Source: Ruminococcaceae bacterium HV4-5-B5C (GTDB taxonomy: Bacteria; Bacillota; Clostridia; Oscillospirales; Acutalibacteraceae). From it: a stretch of 64,000 nucleotides of DNA. How positions within the stretch are numbered: position 1 is the stretch's first letter; the number at the start of each line of letters is the position of its first letter. The notes beneath the pieces were generated by a model. It had not been told where the DNA came from and searched no databases. It was given only the letters and a program-made list of their open reading frames with translations. Below are positions 9,093 to 17,757 of this stretch, in pieces. A program made the translations under genes and the position numbers. The stretch covers positions 248,001-312,000 of the forward strand of contig FXYJ02000001.1 of NCBI GenBank assembly GCA_900184925.1. Direction: 5' to 3'.

Positions 9093-9278
9093 ATGAATCC
9101 TGCTTCGGCATTTGTGGTTGCTGTGATTGTGGTACTGCTCATGTTGGCAGTTCGCTATCTTGTGAAAAACGGTCCGTGCGCCGCCTGCGGTGATGCGGAA
9201 AACTGTGGGGAAAGTTCCATCGGCTGCAGCGGAAGCTGCGGGGGCTGTCCTCATTCCGGGGCTTGCCGCCCGAAATAA
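9093..9278 (+). CDS. FeoB-associated Cys-rich membrane protein
   Basis: 61 residues starting at ATG 9093 behind AAAGGAGG. One N-terminal membrane helix (about 6-24) is followed by a cytosolic tail with eight cysteines (CAAC, C, C, C, C, C, C spaced 2-5). This is the layout of the FeoB-associated Cys-rich family found at the ends of Clostridia feo operons. Metal binding or redox handling of Fe2+ at the FeoB exit is inferred; no biochemical role is established here. Confidence 0.85.
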   Translation: MNPASAFVVAVIVVLLMLAVRYLVKNGPCAACGDAENCGESSIGCSGSCGGCPHSGACRPK

Positions 9279-9282
9279 CGAA

Positions 9283-9318
9283 AAAGGCGCAGGCATTCGT
9301 TGTCTGTGCCTTTCTTTT
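9283..9318 (+). terminator. Terminator/attenuator inside the feo operon
   Basis: AAAGGCGCAG / CTGTGCCTTT stem followed by CTTTT, immediately before the ribosome binding site of the regulator gene. It could lower regulator expression relative to feoB. Confidence 0.6.
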
Positions 9319-9332
9319 AGGAGAATCCGGGA

Positions 9333-9692
9333 ATGGAAATTTCCAGCGCTCATTTACGGTATCTGGTTACAATTTATGAGATTTCACAGACGGTGCCTGA
9401 TGTCTGTTCCGCGAGCGTCGCGAACAGGATGGGGGTATCCAAACCTTCTGTTGCCAGGATGCTTGGAGTTCTAATGGAAAAGCAGCTGATCGTAAAAAAG
9501 CTGTACGGCAAAATTTATCTGACCGATCAGGGCTTCCTGCTTGCCCGCAATTTTGACCGCAGGGTTCGCCTCCTGACGGAACGGATCCCCGGAATGGGTC
9601 TTGAACTGACGGAAGAAGAGACGTATACGGCGGCCTGCGCGATAGCAGCAGCATGGTTAAATCAAAATGAAAGGCGCAAAGCGCAGAAATGA
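9333..9692 (+). CDS. DtxR-like (MarR-like fold) metal regulator of the feo operon
   Basis: 119 residues with an N-terminal winged helix-turn-helix (about 8-65: ASVANRMGVSKPSVARMLGVL, then GKIYLTDQG). A short helical tail takes the place of the full DtxR dimerisation and metal domains. The pattern is that of the DtxR/MntR N-terminal domain. AGGAG lies 8 bases upstream. As the last large gene of the feo operon it is a good candidate for the protein that reads iron and binds the TTAG/CTAA sites at 6326-6362. Which metal it senses cannot be told from sequence. Confidence 0.75.
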   Translation: MEISSAHLRYLVTIYEISQTVPDVCSASVANRMGVSKPSVARMLGVLMEKQLIVKKLYGKIYLTDQGFLLARNFDRRVRLLTERIPGMGLELTEEETYTAACAIAAAWLNQNERRKAQK

Positions 9693-9758
9693 TGTACACC
9701 CCAGGAATTTCGGCGGCAGCACGGAAAGATTTAATAGCAGAAGAAAAGAAGGGTTACA

Positions 9759-9911
9759 ATGCCGACGGTTATCATCTGCCTGATTCTATTTTTAATGACT
9801 CTCTTTCGAGTTAAAAACCTTTTGAAAAAGTCACTAACAAAGACTCCCCTGGCTGTGGGGACACACAGGGCAGGAAGAATTTACAAGCGGAAAAAGTGCG
9901 ATGCACATTGA
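9759..9911 (+). CDS. Possible 50-residue membrane peptide
   Basis: Short frame with GAAGGG 5 bases upstream of ATG 9759. The N-terminal 17 residues are hydrophobic (MPTVIICLILFLMTLFR), followed by a basic tail. It lies between the feo regulator and a 44-bp palindrome that would serve as terminator. Could be a further small partner of the feo system or a chance frame; no family recognised. Confidence 0.35.
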   Translation: MPTVIICLILFLMTLFRVKNLLKKSLTKTPLAVGTHRAGRIYKRKKCDAH

Positions 9912-9951
9912 CGGAACATTGGCTGTAACTGCGTTCCGGAAGATGCTTCCC

Positions 9952-9998
9952 AACAGCGAGAGGATATCATCTGCAGATGATATCCTCTCGCTGTTTTT
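9952..9998. terminator. Perfect 44-bp palindrome, bidirectional terminator
   Basis: Bases 9952-9995 form two 22-base arms (AACAGCGAGAGGATATCATC...) with no loop, then TTTTT on the plus strand. It separates the plus-strand feo operon from the minus-strand gene ending at 10121, though the minus-strand run is only AA-flanked and weaker. Confidence 0.75.
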
Positions 9999-10046
9999 GT
10001 GTAGGAGGAAAACTCCCGGCGGTGCGGGAAAAAGCTTTAGCGGGGC

Positions 10047-10100
10047 GCAGCCCCCTCCGGTATTGCTCCCCTTCTGCACGAAATACTTTTGATTTTTACC
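10047..10100. repeat. Dispersed intergenic repeat, copy 2
   Basis: Partner of 6034-6090, same orientation, starting GCAGCCCCCTCC and ending GATTTTTACC. It lies just downstream of the minus-strand PhzF-like gene. Confidence 0.6.
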
Positions 10101-10120
10101 TTGCTTTTGTGTGACACGAA

Positions 10121-10981
10121 TTAATCTTTCAGCCGGCCACGTATCGAAATGACCGCACTTCCTCCGATGCAAATTTCCTGATCCAGACCAATCCGGCTTT
10201 TTATGATTGACGGTCTCCCCATACTTTCTCCCTGAATAAAAGTATTTTCATCCTGTTCTGAGATCCGACCCCGGCTGTGGAGATAATAGGTCAGCGCACC
10301 ATTCGACGTACCGGTTGCCGCCTCTTCATCAATTCCATAAAGCGGAGCAAAATTCCGGCACCGAGCCGTGACTTGGGCGGACAATTCAGGGTAATACATA
10401 TGGATACCAATTACCTGATATCTTTGAGAAAGCCGCATGACCTCTTCTTTGCTTTGAACAGCATGTGTAAGCTTCTCTGTGCTGCCGACCGGCAGAAGAA
10501 TATCCGGTAAGCCTGTGCTGACGATGCATGGCTGAAACATTGCAGGCTTATCATCGATGCAAAGCCCATAAGCCCGGTAGAGATCGGAGGCTTCCTCATC
10601 AGAGAATACTTTTATGAACCTGCCCGGTGCCATTCCCATCCAGATGCAGTCCGGTTCTATTGTCACCGGAATTTCCCCTGCTGCTGTTTTAGCTGTATAC
10701 CTGCCGCCTGGCAATGCTTTTTCTTCCCGCAGCACCGTGAACGCAGAAATTGTTGCGTGTCCACACAAATCCACTTCACCTTCGGGGGTAAAATACCGAA
10801 TATCAAAGAGATGTGAATCGATTTTTTTCACAAACGCCGTTTCAGAATGTTTCAGTTCCGCGGCAATTTGCTGCATCAGGGCAGAGTCCGGGAATTCTGC
10901 AGTTCTGTCCAGCAGGACAACACCGGCCTGATTTCCCCCATAAATATGTTCGGTAAATGCATCTACAATATATAATTCCAT
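10121..10981 (-). CDS. PhzF family isomerase-like protein
   Basis: 286 residues, normal length for the PhzF/diaminopimelate-epimerase-like fold. The N-terminus MELYIVDAFTEHIYGGNQAGVVLL carries the family GNxAGV pattern. Glu47 in SETAF corresponds to the catalytic Glu of PhzF, and CGHAT lies at 73-77. No other phenazine gene is nearby, so this is one of the many PhzF-like proteins of unknown substrate. It is monocistronic, with no partner in the vicinity. Confidence 0.88.
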   Translation of the reverse strand: MELYIVDAFTEHIYGGNQAGVVLLDRTAEFPDSALMQQIAAELKHSETAFVKKIDSHLFDIRYFTPEGEVDLCGHATISAFTVLREEKALPGGRYTAKTAAGEIPVTIEPDCIWMGMAPGRFIKVFSDEEASDLYRAYGLCIDDKPAMFQPCIVSTGLPDILLPVGSTEKLTHAVQSKEEVMRLSQRYQVIGIHMYYPELSAQVTARCRNFAPLYGIDEEAATGTSNGALTYYLHSRGRISEQDENTFIQGESMGRPSIIKSRIGLDQEICIGGSAVISIRGRLKD

Positions 10982-11054
10982 TGATTGACCTCTTCATTTT
11001 CATGGTTAAGGCTTCTTTCAACTCTTACTCGCCATGAAGTAAAATACAAGCTGT

Positions 11055-11681
11055 TTAACGCTGCACGGCGATTTCCCATAAAATTTTAGGATATTGATAC
11101 CTGTCCATCTGGTATTCGCTTAGGTACTTAAAATTCCAACCGGTAAACAACTCCTCGATTTGCTCTCTGCTGAAAAATCTCTTCCTGATTTTGCCACTGT
11201 CAAAATAGTTTTCTTCAATCCTGTCACCCTGTCCTGCTCCGTAGTTTGTGTCTTCTGTGGAATTAACCCGGCAAAGCAAATACCCTCCCGGAATCAGGGC
11301 CCTTTTAATGTCATTTACTATTTTAACGGTATCCTTCCAGTAAAAATAATGCAGACATAAATCGGCAATTATGATTTTGGCACTTGATTCTTCGAATGGA
11401 AGTCCTTGGAGCAAATTAATCGCTACGGTTTGACAGACCGCTATATTTGCTTTAACTTTTTCTAATGCGGCTTCAGAAAGATCGCACGAAATTACTTTGT
11501 ACCCACGTTCTGCAAGGTATAAACTGTCACCGCCAAGTCCACATCCAAGGTCAATAACAGGTGTTTCTTTCGACTGTTCCAAAATGTCGGCGTATTTATC
11601 AAGCCATAAATCATACCTGGGTTTTGTTGAATTACTTTTGCTAAACTCATTATTCCAGTACTCTCTCTGGTTAGTCAACAC
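11055..11681 (-). CDS. Class I SAM-dependent methyltransferase
   Basis: About 208 residues. Motif I is VIDLGCGLGGDSL (about 42-54), with the acidic end of strand 2 at VISCDLS and a motif-IV-like IIIADLCLHYFYW. These define a Rossmann methyltransferase using S-adenosylmethionine. AAGGAG lies 5 bases before GTG 11681 and 8 before TTG 11678; either may be the start, while an earlier TTG at 11714 lacks a site. The substrate is unknown; the WNNEF..Y..WLDKY start resembles small-molecule or tellurite-resistance-type methyltransferases. Confidence 0.85.
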   Translation of the reverse strand: MLTNQREYWNNEFSKSNSTKPRYDLWLDKYADILEQSKETPVIDLGCGLGGDSLYLAERGYKVISCDLSEAALEKVKANIAVCQTVAINLLQGLPFEESSAKIIIADLCLHYFYWKDTVKIVNDIKRALIPGGYLLCRVNSTEDTNYGAGQGDRIEENYFDSGKIRKRFFSREQIEELFTGWNFKYLSEYQMDRYQYPKILWEIAVQR

Positions 11682-11811
11682 ATCTTCTCCTTGCAAACAT
11701 TTTCTTCCGAACAATAAGTGTGAAGTAAGATTCGACTTTTAAGACACGCTTTTATGGCATGGGATACGATTCATTGTTTCGTGTCCGCGCACTGACTGCC
11801 CGCGTTTCCGA

Positions 11812-12222
11812 TTAAATCAGGATTCCGTTACAGTGATCAATCTCATGCTGGATAATCTGTGCCGGAAAGCCAGTAAAGGTCTTCTTTTGTTTCTTAAAGT
11901 CCCGATCCAGAAATTCTACTTCGATGGAGCGGTAACGGGTTGTCTTCCGCACACCGTCAAGCGACAGGCAGCCTTCTTCGGTCTCATACGGATCGGCACG
12001 CTTTACGATAACCGGATTCACCATCGGAACAGTTATCGTTCCGATGCTAAACGTGATGATGCACTTGTTTACACCGATCATATTGGCAGCCATACCGACG
12101 CATCGGTCAGCGTTTGCTTTGAGCGTATCCAGAAGGTCTGCGATCACCAATCCATCAGCCCTGGTAGCCGGGACAGACTTTTTTCCTAGAATAATTGTAT
12201 CCTTGCAAATCGGTCTAATCAT
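11812..12222 (-). CDS. def: Peptide deformylase with altered motif 1
   Basis: 136 residues from ATG 12222, with CTGGAGA 5 bases upstream; the frame stays open to 12318 but has no start site there. It removes the formyl group from nascent N-terminal Met. Metal ligands are Cys in EGCLS (83-87) and the two His of HEIDH (126-130). Motif 1 reads GMAANMIG (43-50) where the consensus is GxGxAAxQ, so the usual Gln is Met. This divergence is typical of a second, shorter deformylase of Clostridia. A decayed transposase lies immediately upstream. Confidence 0.88.
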   Translation of the reverse strand: MIRPICKDTIILGKKSVPATRADGLVIADLLDTLKANADRCVGMAANMIGVNKCIITFSIGTITVPMVNPVIVKRADPYETEEGCLSLDGVRKTTRYRSIEVEFLDRDFKKQKKTFTGFPAQIIQHEIDHCNGILI

Positions 12223-12298
12223 ATTTCTCCAGCTTTCATTCGGATAATTTCCCGCCTTTGCCTTTGCTTTGTCCGCAATCCGGCAGGAAGGGGGCGGC

Positions 12299-12695
12299 AA
12301 GAGCATTTCACCTATCAATATCGGGTGGTCATTGCACCCAAATTCCGCTGCAAAATAATAATGGGCGATTAAGGAAAGACATTGGGAAAATTTTACGGCA
12401 GCTTTGTGATTTTAAGCATGCAGAGATCATCGAGGCACATGCAATGCCGGATCATATCCACATGTTGGTATCAATACCGCCGAAACTTGAAGGGCAGATT
12501 TCATGGGATACCTAAAAGGGAAGGGCACGCGGATCATCTTTAAGCAATATGCGAACATTGAGTACAAATATGGAAGAAGGGTGTTTCGGTCAAAAGGGAT
12601 ACGCAAAAAAAGCAGTACAGGCCTACACCAAAAATCTACCGGAGCTCGAAGATGACTCGCCGGAGGCACCGGCTGACCGTACAGTCAAAAAGTAA
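12299..12695 (+). pseudogene. IS200/IS605 TnpA transposase remnant
   Basis: Three frames together give a Y1-transposase-like sequence: YRVVIAPKFRCKIIMG, then GRLRKDIGKILRQLCDFKH, EIIEAHAMPDHIHMLVSIPP (the HUH pair is the HIH in DHIHML) and, after another shift near 12500, a GYLKGKGTRIIF segment. At least two frameshifts are needed, and the part that should carry the catalytic Tyr is unrecognisable. Clearly dead. Confidence 0.85.
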
Positions 12696-12697
12696 AA

Positions 12698-12726
12698 AGT
12701 GATGCCAATGTGCGGTTGGCATCACT
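12698..12726. repeat. Hairpin at IS200/IS605 right end
   Basis: AGTGATGCCAA / TTGGCATCACT stem with a 7-base loop directly after the transposase remnant. A weaker CCCACGC/GCGTGTGG hairpin follows near 12783-12803. IS200/IS605 elements carry subterminal hairpins recognised by TnpA. Confidence 0.55.
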
Positions 12727-12954
12727 CATTATGAGCCCGTTTTGGGGCCGCGTCTGTGGCCCCTTTGGAGCCGTTAATCATACCCCACGCTTTGCGTGTG
12801 GTTCTGATTGGCAGTCTGGTCGAAAAAGATATCGGTCATTACTGTTTGAGTTATTAAGCTGCCAATATAAATCTATGCCAATTTAGTATACCATAAAAAA
12901 CACCAGGCAGCATAAGCAAAAGACCCCCGCTACAAAACGGATATGCTTGTCCCT

Positions 12955-13977
12955 TTATGCAAACGAGGCGACATATTTATCAATCATTTTCAGATATTCT
13001 TTCTTCTTATCCTCTGAAATCCATGCGATACCAAATGAGTTCCTTGCTATCTGAACCACATCAGCCTGGGATAACTCATACTTCTGAGCCAACGCGTAGA
13101 GATCATTTGAGATGTAGCTCTGAAAATAGGCTGGGTCATCCGAATTCACAGTAATCTGAATTCCCTGATGAAGCAACTCCAGCATTTCTTTTCCCTTCAT
13201 GTCATCCACTACAAAACTATTGGATACAGGGCAGCAGGTCAGCCCAATATTGCGCTCTTTTATGTAGGCTATCAGGGATGAATCCTCTACGATATTTGTA
13301 CCATGGTCCAACCGCTCTACGCCAATTTCCAATAAGGCTTGCCGAATATGCTCAATTGAGTTTTCCTGATCAATATCGCAGTGCATGGTAATATGGAATT
13401 CGTCCTGCTTGGCAAGAGCAAAAACTTCTGCAAATTTCAGGGGCGGGTTGTTTCGCTCATCCGAATCAAGACCAATGCCAATGAATTTATCCCGATAAGG
13501 CAACGCTTGCCGGTAAGTCTCCATTGCCGATTCCGCCGACATATCGCGCAGGAAGCACATGATCAGGTTTGCTTCCACCCCAAATTTACGTGCCTGCAGC
13601 GTTGCCTCGTAATATCCGTTAATCACAGTTTCAAACGGAACACCGCGCGACGTATGCGCCTGAGGATCAAAAAACATCTCTGCATATTTGACATTGTGTT
13701 CTTTGGCTTTCTTTAAATAATCCAAGGCCAGTGCGCAAAAATCTTCTTTATCCTGTAAAACATTCATTGCAGGGTAATAGACCTGCAAAAATGAGGTTAG
13801 AGAGTCAAACTGATATGTGGCTTTTACTTCTTCAATGGTTCGCTGACCGATGTTAATGTGATTTTTTTGGGCCAGGCGCAATTTTAGTTCCGGCTCAAGT
13901 GTTCCTTCCAAATGTAAATGAAGCTCTGCTTTGGGTAGACCCTGGATAAACTCTTTTGTAACCTTCTTATCAGACAT
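12955..13977 (-). CDS. Adenosine/adenine deaminase family protein
   Basis: 340 residues, TIM-barrel amidohydrolase of the adenosine deaminase family. Zinc ligands are H20 and H22 in ELHLHLEG, H199 in THMHCDIDQ-like ITMHC, and Asp in NSDDP (278-282). LDHG (223-226) and CPVSN (249-253) are also present. The usual HAGE, whose Glu protonates the purine, reads HCDI here. GGAAGGAAG lies 6 bases before ATG. It probably feeds inosine or hypoxanthine into the adjacent nucleoside salvage operon. Adenosine versus adenine or modified adenine cannot be decided. Confidence 0.85.
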   Translation of the reverse strand: MSDKKVTKEFIQGLPKAELHLHLEGTLEPELKLRLAQKNHINIGQRTIEEVKATYQFDSLTSFLQVYYPAMNVLQDKEDFCALALDYLKKAKEHNVKYAEMFFDPQAHTSRGVPFETVINGYYEATLQARKFGVEANLIMCFLRDMSAESAMETYRQALPYRDKFIGIGLDSDERNNPPLKFAEVFALAKQDEFHITMHCDIDQENSIEHIRQALLEIGVERLDHGTNIVEDSSLIAYIKERNIGLTCCPVSNSFVVDDMKGKEMLELLHQGIQITVNSDDPAYFQSYISNDLYALAQKYELSQADVVQIARNSFGIAWISEDKKKEYLKMIDKYVASFA

Positions 13978-14298
13978 AGATCTCTTCCTTCCTGATTGTA
14001 TCGGTACCTTGATTTTATGTTTTTTCTTAAAACATTGAGTGCTTCATATAGTAATAATACGGTATCAATAGAGCAAAGACAAGTGTTTCCCATGAAAATC
14101 TTCTATGGAGTAAGTCCGCTTTGTGTCTTAGTTAACCGCAGAAAATCACGTAATTCCCAATTAGCCCCGATGAATTACAGCGGCATAATCTACGCTTCGA
14201 TTTGATTAATTTCATAACTCCTGACACTGCCAGCCGCGTCGGTTCCTATGAATAATCAGCTGGTTGACACCGGCAAAGGCCAGAGTTAACAGTGCAGC
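13978..14298. other. Intergenic region upstream of the deaminase
   Basis: Contains the deaminase promoter region, but I see no clear -35/-10 pair. No convincing gene on either strand. Confidence 0.5.
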
Positions 14299-14346
14299 AA
14301 AAATGGCCTCTCTGCGCTTCAATGGAAGCTCTGAGAGGCCATTTTT
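14299..14346 (-). terminator. Bidirectional terminator ending the nucleoside operon
   Basis: GGCCTCTC (14305-14312) pairs with GAGAGGCC (14333-14340), and A/T runs flank both sides. It separates the transporter gene from the deaminase, so the deaminase has its own transcript. Confidence 0.8.
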
Positions 14347-14480
14347 CATTGTATGCTAACGAAGCAGACCATACCATGCCGATACGAACGGAGACTTTGC
14401 ATTTTTACCGCTGTATCCGTTAGAAGAAGCGGACAGAATTCCTTTTGAAGAAGCGGGTCCGCTTCAAGACAATTTCAATC

Positions 14481-15893
14481 TTACACGTAGAGAATCATAG
14501 ATAACACGAACATGAATACAAGTCCGCCAATCATTGGAACAGAGGTCCTTTTTACAATGTCCAGAGGATTCTTCTTAACAGCCCCTGCAACAATAATCAC
14601 AACGGCCGAAACAGGGGATACCGCTCTCATCAGGTTTCCTGCAAGGCCCATCGGAATTGACAGTGCAATCGCGCTGATTCCGGCTGCGGCGGCCAGTGGA
14701 ACCATCAGTGGAACCATTGCAAAGAACAAAGCTGTGCCGCTGCCGCTGAGCATTACGATGAGAACCGTAATTAACACCATAATCAGAGGCAGCACAAATC
14801 CCATGCCGGAACCATGCATGCTGGTCATGACACTCTGCAGCACCTTAACAAGTCCAATCGATTTCAGACCGGTAACAAAGACGGAAGCCGCCACCAGAAG
14901 TGCAAAGATAGAGAATGCATTTCCCATGCCTTTGAAAAATGATTCTGTCTGTTCAAGCACTTTCTTGCCGTTTCTGTTTCGAATCAGTTCACAGAAAATT
15001 GCAACTGCGAAGCAAATGAGCGTAGCAACATCGACGCCCAGATTAATCTTCGGCGAAATAATAAACGTGATTACAAGCAGCAGAATCGGCAGTAAAGGAA
15101 GAATTGCATAGACTGTTTTGAATAATGCTCCGCCTTCGGTAGCTGCATGAGCTTCCTCCAGTTTTTCTTCTTCTTCATTGGCATGCAAAAGAGCATCTTT
15201 TTTGTCCATGTGCTTTTGCCAGAAATAGTGAAGTACCGCCATTAAAATCAAAACCGGAATTGAGACGATCGCATGATATTTTATTACATAAGTTGTTGCA
15301 GTCATGCCGGAATATGCCGCTGTTTTCGCTAATTCCTGAGCGATTGCCACATTATCGCTTCCCAGCGGGGTAGGCATAACAGTCGCTGTCGTCGCGATTA
15401 CCGCTGCAGATGTTAAAACACTCATGCCGGATTTTCTTAGTACCGGGTAAAGTGTTGCCAGCAGGATGATGGCTAAATTGGAGGCACTTGGCACAACCAG
15501 AGACAGCAGGTTGCCGAGAAGAAACACAATCGGCACGAGAATGTAGGAAGACTTTATTTTTCCGATCGGTTTTGTCAAAACGCCAACCGTTACTTCGTTG
15601 GCCCCGATCTCTGACATGTATGCGGAATAGCCGCCTAACAGCAGTATAATAAGTCCTGCGGATGAAAACGTATCCTTAAACTGATTCACAATAGCCAGAA
15701 TCGGATCCAGGAAGGCATAGCCGGTAGACTTAAAACCGGTCATGCTTATGCCTTTTCCCATCGCAATCGCGACATACAGAAGTAATACGCCGACTGCAAG
15801 AAGGGTGATTTTGATGTCCATCTTTTTAATCAACATTATTATGACAAGGGCGACCGCAATTAAAGCGGTAATATACATAACTGCCTGTAACAT
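14481..15893 (-). CDS. DcuC-family transporter in a nucleoside operon
   Basis: 470 residues with about 12 hydrophobic helices. The sequence (GYAFLDPILAIVNQFKDTFSSAGLIILLLGGYSAYM, VPSASNLAIILLATLYPVL, MVLITVLIVMLSGSGTALFFAMVPL) fits the anaerobic C4-dicarboxylate carrier DcuC group of the ion-transporter superfamily. It lies 21 bases after the nucleoside hydrolase stop, as the last gene of the operon. Because all neighbours handle nucleosides or ribose, uptake of a nucleoside or release of a product is more plausible than dicarboxylate exchange; this is inference. Confidence 0.8.
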   Translation of the reverse strand: MLQAVMYITALIAVALVIIMLIKKMDIKITLLAVGVLLLYVAIAMGKGISMTGFKSTGYAFLDPILAIVNQFKDTFSSAGLIILLLGGYSAYMSEIGANEVTVGVLTKPIGKIKSSYILVPIVFLLGNLLSLVVPSASNLAIILLATLYPVLRKSGMSVLTSAAVIATTATVMPTPLGSDNVAIAQELAKTAAYSGMTATTYVIKYHAIVSIPVLILMAVLHYFWQKHMDKKDALLHANEEEEKLEEAHAATEGGALFKTVYAILPLLPILLLVITFIISPKINLGVDVATLICFAVAIFCELIRNRNGKKVLEQTESFFKGMGNAFSIFALLVAASVFVTGLKSIGLVKVLQSVMTSMHGSGMGFVLPLIMVLITVLIVMLSGSGTALFFAMVPLMVPLAAAAGISAIALSIPMGLAGNLMRAVSPVSAVVIIVAGAVKKNPLDIVKRTSVPMIGGLVFMFVLSMILYV

Positions 15894-15914
15894 TTGTCCT
15901 TCTCTCCTTCATTG

Positions 15915-16835
15915 TTAAATGCATTTATTGATTGCATTCAGAAACCATTCTCGAAACATATTTTCGTTTAAATCCATACACACTTTTGCATTTGCAGGCT
16001 GCTTCAGATATCCTTTCAAGTCAACAATCGTACAACCGGCTGTCATGGAACCGTTCAATTCAATATCCAGATACGTTTCCACGACCTGATACATCTCAGG
16101 ACAAAGAAGATATGCCATAGCACAGCTATCATACATCTTCAGGCCTGTCTTCATGCTGCCTCCCCGATACTTTTTGAATAGCGCATAAGCCATCTCCCCC
16201 GTCTTGTTCATATTTTTCATTTTTTCGCTGTCGTCAGGATAGACCAGTGCCTTCCAACCCACATCCAGTCCCGCCATGACAAGCGGTATGCCACTGCTCA
16301 AAACGATTTTTGCTGCTTCCGGATCCGTTGCCATGTTAAATTCAGACATGACTCCTTTATTACCCCGAGAGGCAGATCCGCCCATGAAAACAATTTCCTG
16401 AATCTTCTCTTTTACCTCAGGGTAAAGTTTCAGAAGCAAAGCGATATTGGTCATCGGTGCTATGGCAACCAGCGTTATTTTTTCGTCGCTGCTCTGAATG
16501 ACACGATTCATCTCGTTAACCGCATGCCCCTTTAGCAGGAGTCTGTCATCCGGTTCTTCAAAATCGTAACCTTCCATTCCGCTGACGCCATGAATATCGG
16601 AAGCGTCAATAAAAGGCGTAATCAGCGGCTGGCTGCATCCCTTTGCCACGGGAACATCTTTCTTGAAAAATTTCAACAGCCTCAGTGCATTGTACGTCAC
16701 CTTATCCAGGCTGACATTTCCGGCGACGGTTGTAATCAGTTTTACATCCAGTTCCTCCGAAAACAATGCGATGGCAATTGCCAGAGCGTCATCAATACCA
16801 GGATCGGTGTCAATAATAATTGGTCTTCTTTTCAT
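15915..16835 (-). CDS. Inosine/uridine-preferring nucleoside hydrolase
   Basis: 306 residues. The N-terminal DTDPGIDDA (9-17) is the Ca2+- and ribose-binding signature of nucleoside hydrolases, which split nucleosides into base and ribose. Further family features are the VAIAPMTNIALLL segment and EFNMATDPEAA. The gene begins 1 base after the ribokinase stop, so released ribose would go straight to the kinase. Base preference (purine or pyrimidine) cannot be read with confidence. Confidence 0.95.
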   Translation of the reverse strand: MKRRPIIIDTDPGIDDALAIAIALFSEELDVKLITTVAGNVSLDKVTYNALRLLKFFKKDVPVAKGCSQPLITPFIDASDIHGVSGMEGYDFEEPDDRLLLKGHAVNEMNRVIQSSDEKITLVAIAPMTNIALLLKLYPEVKEKIQEIVFMGGSASRGNKGVMSEFNMATDPEAAKIVLSSGIPLVMAGLDVGWKALVYPDDSEKMKNMNKTGEMAYALFKKYRGGSMKTGLKMYDSCAMAYLLCPEMYQVVETYLDIELNGSMTAGCTIVDLKGYLKQPANAKVCMDLNENMFREWFLNAINKCI

Positions 16836-16836
16836 A

Positions 16837-17754
16837 TCAGTTTTTTCCTCCCTTAAAAAATTTCTCTACTTCGTCTATGCGCGGGATAGATTGTTGGGCG
16901 CCCACTTTGGTAATGGTCAGCGCGGAAACTTTGGAAGCATAATCCATGCATTCGGTCAGTTCGATACCTTGTACCATTTTGCTGATTAAAGCTCCTATGT
17001 ATGCGTCCCCGGCTGCAGTTGTGTCGACGGGTTCCACTTTGTATGCCTGAAGCCTGTGAATTCCTTCACGGCCCGAGGTTATGCTTCCGGCGCTTCCAAG
17101 GGTGATGATGCATTTCGTTCCGCCTTGAATCGCACTGAATACATTCGCGCTGGATATATCGTCATCGGGGTAAATGCCCGTAAGAGTTTTGGCTTCACTT
17201 TGATTGACGATTAGCAGATCGATATATTGATAAAACTCAGGTTCAATAAACTGGGCGGGGGCAGGATTCAAAACAGTAAAAAGCCCCAGTCCTTTTGCCT
17301 TTTTCAGCATGGACTTGACATCCTGAATCTTATTTTCAAATTGAGTAAAAAAGATATCCCCGGCCTGCGCAATTCGTTCCAACTGCTTTTCAGCTTCCTG
17401 AATATCGAGTGATGCGTTTGCACCGGCATCGAGCACAATGCGGTTATCGCCTTCGCACCTTAAAATCACTGCTACGCCTGTGGATTCATCGTTTCTAATC
17501 TGTACCGAACTAGTGTCAATATTGTATTGCTGCATTGTATTTATAATCTGGGTTCCAAAAGCATCGTTCCCGACGGCACCAATAAAATTTACCGCACAAT
17601 TTGATTTTGCTGCGCTTACCGCCTGGTTGCATCCTTTTCCCCCGACATTCACAAGAAAGTTGGAGCCTGATATGGTTTCACCCTGATCCGGTATTCGATC
17701 ACACTGTATCGTCAAGTCCATATTCAGGCTTCCGAAGACGATTGCTTTTTTCAT
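16837..17754 (-). CDS. rbsK: Ribokinase
   Basis: 305 residues of the PfkB family. N-terminal GSLNMDLT and GGKGCNQA (38-45) bind the sugar. DTTAAGD (244-250) gives the anion hole and catalytic Asp; the consensus GAGD reads AAGD, a mild change. It makes ribose 5-phosphate from ribose and ATP. It begins 3 bases after the acetyltransferase stop and ends 1 base before the nucleoside hydrolase start, a tight operon for nucleoside breakdown. Confidence 0.93.
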   Translation of the reverse strand: MKKAIVFGSLNMDLTIQCDRIPDQGETISGSNFLVNVGGKGCNQAVSAAKSNCAVNFIGAVGNDAFGTQIINTMQQYNIDTSSVQIRNDESTGVAVILRCEGDNRIVLDAGANASLDIQEAEKQLERIAQAGDIFFTQFENKIQDVKSMLKKAKGLGLFTVLNPAPAQFIEPEFYQYIDLLIVNQSEAKTLTGIYPDDDISSANVFSAIQGGTKCIITLGSAGSITSGREGIHRLQAYKVEPVDTTAAGDAYIGALISKMVQGIELTECMDYASKVSALTITKVGAQQSIPRIDEVEKFFKGGKN

Positions 17755-17757
17755 TGT

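Noticed and set aside
12223..12318. N-terminal extension of peptide deformylase
   Set aside because: No ribosome site and no deformylase similarity; the Met at 12222 has a proper site.
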